Source of the DNA: Thauera sp. K11 | GTDB taxonomy: Bacteria; Pseudomonadota; Gammaproteobacteria; Burkholderiales; Rhodocyclaceae | Reading direction: 5' to 3' | Length of the DNA stretch: 64,000 bases | Assembly: GCF_002354895.1 (NCBI RefSeq) | Contig: NZ_CP023439.1 | Span: 62,001-126,000 of the forward strand | Part shown: positions 59,785 through 64,000 of the stretch, in pieces | Numbering within the stretch: position 1 is the stretch's first letter | How the letters are laid out: each line of letters starts with the position of its first letter | Made by a program: the position numbers and the translations under genes | Notes under the pieces: generated by a model | Told to the model about the DNA's origin: nothing | What the model saw: only the letters and a program-made list of their open reading frames with translations | Databases searched by the model: none

Positions 59785-60819
59785 GTGAGGGTGCGGAAGT
59801 TCAGGCCGTTGTGGGTATGGGCAGCCGGCGTGGGCGCGCTCGCGTCCTTGTCGGGGTGCGCTTCCGTGGCGGAGCCGGGGGGTGTTTCCCGCGAGGCGGC
59901 ATCCGAACCGGCCGTGACCGCGCCCGGCCGCGTCATCCATGCGGGCAAGATCGACCGGAGCCTGGTCTTCGTCTTCGGGGACTCCCAAGGGGAAGCGCCC
60001 GCCGATCCCGGGGCGGCAGCCGGAGCAATGAGCGCCGTGTTCGGAGGGCTTCTGGGGGGCATATCCGCCGGACTGATGGGAGGCAAGGCTGCCGACGGGG
60101 CCGCGGCAGGCGCCCTGATAGGCGTGACGGGGCCGGAGTCCGAGGCCGGGCGGTGGACACAGGGGGTGCCCGGTTTGAGCTGGCCCTTGCCGTCGCCGTC
60201 GGCCCGCCTGGTCTTGCCGAAGGAAACGGGCGCCTGGGCCCAGCGGCGAGGGATGACGATCGGGGGCGTTTCCACGCAGGTGCTGTCGGCGATGACCGCC
60301 GCGGGCTACACGGAACGCAGCTTCTTCGACGTGCCGGATGGCTTCGTCGTGGTCACGCGGCCGGAACAGATCGAGCGGGACGGCACCGCGAAGGGCGGGG
60401 ACGAACGCTGGAACGTGGAAGCACCGGGCCGGGACGAACCGTTCCTGCTGAAGGTACTGCGCGGGATGGCCGGGGCGAACGCCGGCAACTACCGGATGTT
60501 CATCTTCGTCGTGAGCACCGACGACAGGGCGCCGACCAGCGTCGAGCCCACCTTCCTCGATGCGCAGACCTGGTTTCTGCGGGGCACCGCGGGTCTGGCA
60601 CCGGAAACGGCGGCAAGGCCGGTGACCGCGCGCCATCGCATGAGCGTCCATGTGTATGAGTTCGAGGCCGCGAGGGGGAAGAAGGTGGCCGTGCGCGCCC
60701 CGGGGAGGCTGACGTGCGAAGCGCATCTAGAGAAGGCGGGGCTCTGGCCGGGCCTGTCGAAGCTGGCCGGGACGGAGCCGGAACCGCTGTCCGTGGCGGG
60801 CAGGCTTCAGGTGGAGTGA
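59785..60819 (+). CDS. Lipoprotein paralogous to the TIR-linked lipoprotein
   Basis: 344 aa starting at GTG 59785, with a signal peptide and lipobox (GALASLSGC). A glycine/alanine-rich segment (about 75–115, FGGLLGGISAGLMGG) could insert in a membrane. The C-terminal domain (QVLSAMTAAGYTERSFFDVPDGFVVVTRPEQIERDGT … HLEKAGLWPGLSKLAG) is homologous to that of 25624–26619. It is followed after six bases by a gene for a four-helix membrane protein, the same arrangement as the TIR pair but without the TIR domain. Function unknown. Confidence 0.75.
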   Translation: MRVRKFRPLWVWAAGVGALASLSGCASVAEPGGVSREAASEPAVTAPGRVIHAGKIDRSLVFVFGDSQGEAPADPGAAAGAMSAVFGGLLGGISAGLMGGKAADGAAAGALIGVTGPESEAGRWTQGVPGLSWPLPSPSARLVLPKETGAWAQRRGMTIGGVSTQVLSAMTAAGYTERSFFDVPDGFVVVTRPEQIERDGTAKGGDERWNVEAPGRDEPFLLKVLRGMAGANAGNYRMFIFVVSTDDRAPTSVEPTFLDAQTWFLRGTAGLAPETAARPVTARHRMSVHVYEFEAARGKKVAVRAPGRLTCEAHLEKAGLWPGLSKLAGTEPEPLSVAGRLQVE

Positions 60820-60825
60820 GGCGCG

Positions 60826-61338
60826 ATGGACGACGTGCTTGAAACCGTTCCGCTGCGCAGGGCCCAGTACGGGCTCGCGCTGCTGTGGTTCGTGCCGGCC
60901 TTCTTCATCTTCTTCGTGCTGATGGCCCAGACGCTGTTTTCACCGGTCTACGAGGGGCATCAGCGGGACGTCATGGAATGGTACGGGGCCCTGGTGTGGC
61001 CCACCTCGACACTGATCGTCGGGGCCCTGGTCGCCAATGCGGGGATGCGGACCGACAGGCGCGTAGTGGACAAGGTGCTCCTGCGGATCGCGCAGTTCTG
61101 CTGTGGGGCCTACATCCTTGCGCTGATGATCACGGTGTTCGCGCCCGGATTGAGCCATGCATCGGGGTTCGAGAAGGATGCGTGGAGCCTGCTCACCGAG
61201 GCCCGTCCCTGGCTGCTGCTGTTGCAGGGGGTCATCACTGCCATGCTGGGCCTCTTTTTCAGCTGTTCGTTCTACGATGAGCCGCCGACGGCGCCGGCCG
61301 GCACGCCGGACAGGGGGCCGGGCGGCGCCGGCTCGTAG
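60826..61338 (+). CDS. Four-helix membrane protein paired with the lipoprotein
   Basis: 170 aa with hydrophobic segments near residues 17–37, 50–70, 88–110 and 125–148, and a short Pro/Gly-rich cytoplasmic tail. No domain is recognised. It matches the membrane part of the TIR protein at 26621–27538 in helix number, size and operon position, but ends where the TIR domain would begin. Confidence 0.7.
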   Translation: MDDVLETVPLRRAQYGLALLWFVPAFFIFFVLMAQTLFSPVYEGHQRDVMEWYGALVWPTSTLIVGALVANAGMRTDRRVVDKVLLRIAQFCCGAYILALMITVFAPGLSHASGFEKDAWSLLTEARPWLLLLQGVITAMLGLFFSCSFYDEPPTAPAGTPDRGPGGAGS

Positions 61339-61447
61339 CGTTCCGGGTTCGCGGGCGTTCGGCGGAGGAATGACGAGTCGCGTTTCAGGTGGGCGTAGCC
61401 TGCAACCAGGGGGGCGATCGGTCATCGCAGGGGATGCGTGAACGACG

Positions 61448-61471
61448 AAGGGCCTGGTTGCCCAAGCCCTT
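61448..61471 (-). terminator. Possible terminator after tRNA-Met
   Basis: An inverted repeat, AAGGGC / GCCCTT with a 12-base loop, lies 20 bases past the tRNA 3' end on the minus strand. No T tract follows, so this is weak. Confidence 0.3.
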
Positions 61472-61491
61472 GTTTCGTCTCATGATCCGGT

Positions 61492-61568
61492 TGGTGGTGA
61501 TGGGCGGAATCGAACCGCCGACCTACGGGTTATGAATCCGTCGCTCTAACCGTCTGAGCTACATCACC
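61492..61568 (-). tRNA. tRNA-Met (anticodon CAT)
   Basis: 77 bases including an encoded CCA. On the minus strand the acceptor arm GGTGATG pairs with CATCACC. The D arm is AGCTCAGACGGTTAGAGC, the anticodon loop TTCATAA and the T arm GGCGGTTCGATTCCGCC. Features fit elongator tRNA-Met; a CAT-anticodon tRNA-Ile2 normally has a different acceptor stem. Confidence 0.95.
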
Positions 61569-61710
61569 AACAGAGCGCGCGAATATAGCGGGTCCGCGGC
61601 GGGAACGTCAACAGCGGCTGCGTGGCGGAGAGTTTTGGCCGCTGCCGGCGGGGGCTGGATCAGCCTTGATTTATAAGGATTTTGCATTGACATTCGGGTG
61701 TCCATCGGCC

Positions 61711-62109
61711 ATGATTCAGGCCCTTTCAACGTCGTCCGCCGGTTCTCCCGGGCTTGCCTTGCGCCGCTTTCTTTCGCGATTCGTGCGTCCTCTTGCCACC
61801 TTCGCCGTGGCTGCGTCCCTGTCCGCCTTGCTTGCGGGAGCCGCGTTTGCAGGGGTGCCGCGCATGTTTCCGCCCGAGGCCAAGAAGATGAAGATGGTCT
61901 TTGCCGGCAACGGCGCGGTCGCGGTCGGCGACAAGGCCATGAAGCTCAGCCCCGGCGCGCTGATCCGTGACGCCGAGAACCGCCTGGTGCTGCAAGGCGC
62001 GGTGCGCGGCGAGTACCAGGTGCGGGCGATCGTGGACATGTACGGGCAGGTCGGCCGGGTGTGGATACTCACGCCCGAAGAGATCGCCGCGCCCGAGCCC
62101 AAGCAGTAA
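61711..62109 (+). CDS. Small exported hypothetical protein upstream of miaB
   Basis: 132 aa if started at ATG 61711 (an upstream start at 61666 is possible). A hydrophobic signal-like segment (FAVAASLSALLAGAAFAG) is followed by a mature part of about 80 residues (PRMFPPEAKKMKMVFAGNGAVAVGDKAMKLSPGALIRDAENRLVLQGAVRGEYQVRAIVDMYGQVGRVWILTPEE). No family is recognised. It lies 21 bases before miaB and is probably cotranscribed. Confidence 0.7.
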   Translation: MIQALSTSSAGSPGLALRRFLSRFVRPLATFAVAASLSALLAGAAFAGVPRMFPPEAKKMKMVFAGNGAVAVGDKAMKLSPGALIRDAENRLVLQGAVRGEYQVRAIVDMYGQVGRVWILTPEEIAAPEPKQ

Positions 62110-62130
62110 TCCAGCCGTGATTCCCTCCTG

Positions 62131-63480
62131 ATGAAGAAGCTCTACATCCGCACCTTCGGGTGCCAGATGAACGAGTACGACTCCGACAAGATGGCGGACG
62201 TGCTCGGTGCCAGCGAAGAACTGGTCAAGACCGACGACCCGGAAGAGGCGGACGTCATCCTGTTCAACACCTGTTCGGTGCGCGAGAAGGCGCAGGAACG
62301 GGTGTTCCACGACCTCGGGCGGGTGAAGCTGCTGAAGCAGGCGAAGCCCGGGCTGATCATCGGCGTGGGTGGCTGCGTGGCCAGCCAGGAGGGCGAGGCG
62401 ATCGTGAAGCGCGCGCCCTATGTGGACGTGGTGTTCGGGCCGCAGACTTTGCACCGCCTGCCCAGCCTGATCGATGCGCGCAGGAAGACGGGCCGCTCGC
62501 AGGTGGACATCTCGTTCCCGGAGATCGAGAAGTTCGACGCCATGCCGCCGGCGCGCGTGGAGGGGGCGAGCGCCTTCGTGTCCATCATGGAAGGCTGCTC
62601 CAAGTACTGCACTTTCTGCGTCGTGCCTTATACCCGTGGCGAGGAGGTGTCGCGCCCGCTGGAGGATGTGCTGGCCGAAATCGCCGGGCTGGCGGCGCAG
62701 GGTGTGAAGGAAGTGACGCTGCTGGGCCAGAACGTGAACGCCTGGCGCGGTGCGCTGACGCGCGAGGGCGGGGAGGAGGGCGATTTCGCCTTCCTGCTCG
62801 AATGCGTGGCCGAGATCCCCGGCATCGAGCGCATCCGCTACACCACCTCGCATCCGCGCGAGATGACGCAGCGCCTGATCGACTGCTACGCCAGGCTGCC
62901 CAAGCTGGTGTCGCAACTGCACCTGCCGGTGCAGTCCGGGTCGGACCGCGTGCTGGCGGCGATGAAGCGCGGCTATTCGGTGCTGGAGTTCAAGTCCGTC
63001 GTGCGCAAGCTGCGCGCCGCGCGGCCGGACCTGTCGCTCACCTCCGACTTCATCGTGGGCTTCCCGGGCGAGACCGAAGACGATTTCGGGAAGACGATGA
63101 AACTGATCGAGGAGGTCGGCTTCGATGGCTCGTTCAGCTTCGTCTATAGCGCCCGCCCCGGCACGCCGGCCGCCGATCTGGCCGACCCGGTGGCGCAGGA
63201 AACCAAGCTCGCCTGGCTGGCGCGGCTGCAGAAGCGCATCGACGAGCAGTACCAGGCCAACAGCGCGGCGATGGTCGGCTCGGTGCAGCGCATCCTGGTC
63301 GAAGGCCCGGCCAGGAAGGATGCCAACGAACTGATGGGCCGCACCGACAACAACCGCGTGGTGAATTTCGCCGCGCCGTCGCCCAGCCGCGACCGCCTGA
63401 TCGGCCGGTTCATCGACGTGCACATCCGTGCCGCGCTGCCGCACAGCCTGCGCGGCGAGATCGTGACCCGGGAATCCTGA
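62131..63480 (+). CDS. miaB: tRNA-2-methylthio-N6-dimethylallyladenosine synthase MiaB
   Basis: 449 aa methylthiotransferase acting on i6A37 of tRNAs reading U-starting codons. The N-terminal UPF0004 domain has cysteines C11, C48 and C82 for one 4Fe-4S cluster. The radical SAM motif is C156-x3-C160-x2-C163 ([10 protein letters not shown]). A C-terminal TRAM domain follows ([28 protein letters not shown]). The stop overlaps the phoH start (TGATG). Confidence 0.97.
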   Translation: MKKLYIRTFGCQMNEYDSDKMADVLGASEELVKTDDPEEADVILFNTCSVREKAQERVFHDLGRVKLLKQAKPGLIIGVGGCVASQEGEAIVKRAPYVDVVFGPQTLHRLPSLIDARRKTGRSQVDISFPEIEKFDAMPPARVEGASAFVSIMEGCSKYCTFCVVPYTRGEEVSRPLEDVLAEIAGLAAQGVKEVTLLGQNVNAWRGALTREGGEEGDFAFLLECVAEIPGIERIRYTTSHPREMTQRLIDCYARLPKLVSQLHLPVQSGSDRVLAAMKRGYSVLEFKSVVRKLRAARPDLSLTSDFIVGFPGETEDDFGKTMKLIEEVGFDGSFSFVYSARPGTPAADLADPVAQETKLAWLARLQKRIDEQYQANSAAMVGSVQRILVEGPARKDANELMGRTDNNRVVNFAAPSPSRDRLIGRFIDVHIRAALPHSLRGEIVTRES

Positions 63481-64000
63481 TGGCGAAAACCCTGGAAGTC
63501 TTCTTCGAGCCGGTCGACAACCCGCGGCTGGCCCGCATGTGCGGTGCGCTGGAAGAGAACCTGCGCCAGGTCGAGAATGCCTTCGACATCACGATCGGCC
63601 GCCGTGGAGAGCATTTCACGCTGCACGGCCATCCGTCGCAGGTGCTGCGCGGCGAGATGGCGCTCAAGCATTTCTATGAGCAGGCCGACCGCGATCTGTC
63701 GGCGGACGACGTGCAACTGGCGCTGATCGAGATCGCGAACCGGGGCGGCGGCGGCGAGGCCGGCGCGCAGGCGGCGCCGGTGCTGCTGACGCGGCGCACC
63801 GAACTGCACGGCCGCACGCCGCGCCAGGTCGAGTACCTGTGCAACATCCAGCAGCACGACGTGACCTTCGGCATCGGCCCGGCGGGCACCGGCAAGACCT
63901 ATCTCGCGGTGGCGAGCGCGGTCGATGCCTTCGAGCGCGACATGGTCGAGCGCATCATCCTGACGCGGCCGGCGGTGGAGGCGGGCGAGCGCCTGGGCTT
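63480..64000 (+). CDS. ybeZ: PhoH-like ATPase YbeZ (5' part)
   Basis: The first 173 residues are in the window and the rest continues beyond it. An N-terminal KH-like part (FEPVDNPRLARMCGALEENLRQVENAFDITI) is followed by the PhoH ATPase with Walker A GPAGTGKT and ILTRPAVEAGERLGF. YbeZ works with the endoribonuclease YbeY, whose gene usually follows. The miaB-ybeZ order is the common proteobacterial one. Confidence 0.95.
   Translation, partial: MAKTLEVFFEPVDNPRLARMCGALEENLRQVENAFDITIGRRGEHFTLHGHPSQVLRGEMALKHFYEQADRDLSADDVQLALIEIANRGGGGEAGAQAAPVLLTRRTELHGRTPRQVEYLCNIQQHDVTFGIGPAGTGKTYLAVASAVDAFERDMVERIILTRPAVEAGERLG

Overview
The window is high-GC DNA from what looks like a betaproteobacterium, most likely a Rhodocyclales/Zoogloeaceae member of the Thauera–Azoarcus–Aromatoleum type. 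This is inferred from gene content and codon use, not from a marker search. Housekeeping genes lie at both ends: ftsY-ftsE-ftsX and ahpC-ahpF on the left, tRNA-Met, miaB and phoH on the right. The middle is a mosaic of catabolic operons and accessory DNA.

Left third. After ahpCF come a diguanylate-cyclase relic and an ABC exporter. An AraC-type regulator then diverges from a long plus-strand operon (9199–21236). It starts with aauBEDA, the tryptophan-tryptophylquinone (TTQ) aromatic amine dehydrogenase and its assembly proteins, and a monohaem cytochrome c. It continues with a four-gene envelope module (DUF1329, DUF1302 outer-membrane protein, MMPL/RND transporter, YCF48 beta-propeller), a TerB-like protein and a phenylacetaldehyde-type aldehyde dehydrogenase. 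aauB carries a single-base frameshift.

Middle. At 22.1–25.4 kb an AT-richer island holds a PAAR-domain gene, a putative cell-wall-hydrolase effector and a putative periplasmic immunity protein in overlapping order, followed by an IS5-family element. Next come a lipoprotein and a membrane-anchored TIR-domain protein; a paralogous lipoprotein/membrane pair without TIR lies at 59.8–61.3 kb. From 27.5 to 36.9 kb is a catabolic cluster: CoA transferase, peptide deformylase, dihydropyrimidinase/hydantoinase, two paralogous GntR regulators, an MFS carrier, two Asp/Glu-racemase-superfamily proteins and an FAH-family hydrolase. Both GntR-flanked promoter regions carry the palindrome TTGTCGACAA.

Right third. 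A V4R-type sigma-54 activator (39727–41535, minus) faces a sigma-54 promoter and an operon at 41882–53793. That operon encodes an extradiol dioxygenase, flavin reductase, HpaB-type monooxygenase and BphD-type hydrolase, then a second copy of the four-gene envelope module, then a RibB-type protein that could supply flavin. So two unrelated aromatic catabolic operons in one window each carry the same envelope module, which is the most interesting pattern here. Further right are yejK, an aldo/keto reductase, a GGDEF-EAL protein, and a fluoride riboswitch controlling crcB and a DUF190 gene.

Two genes (aauB and the second DUF1302 gene) are broken by one missing base in a short C or G run. These may be sequencing or assembly errors and should be checked before the genes are treated as dead.
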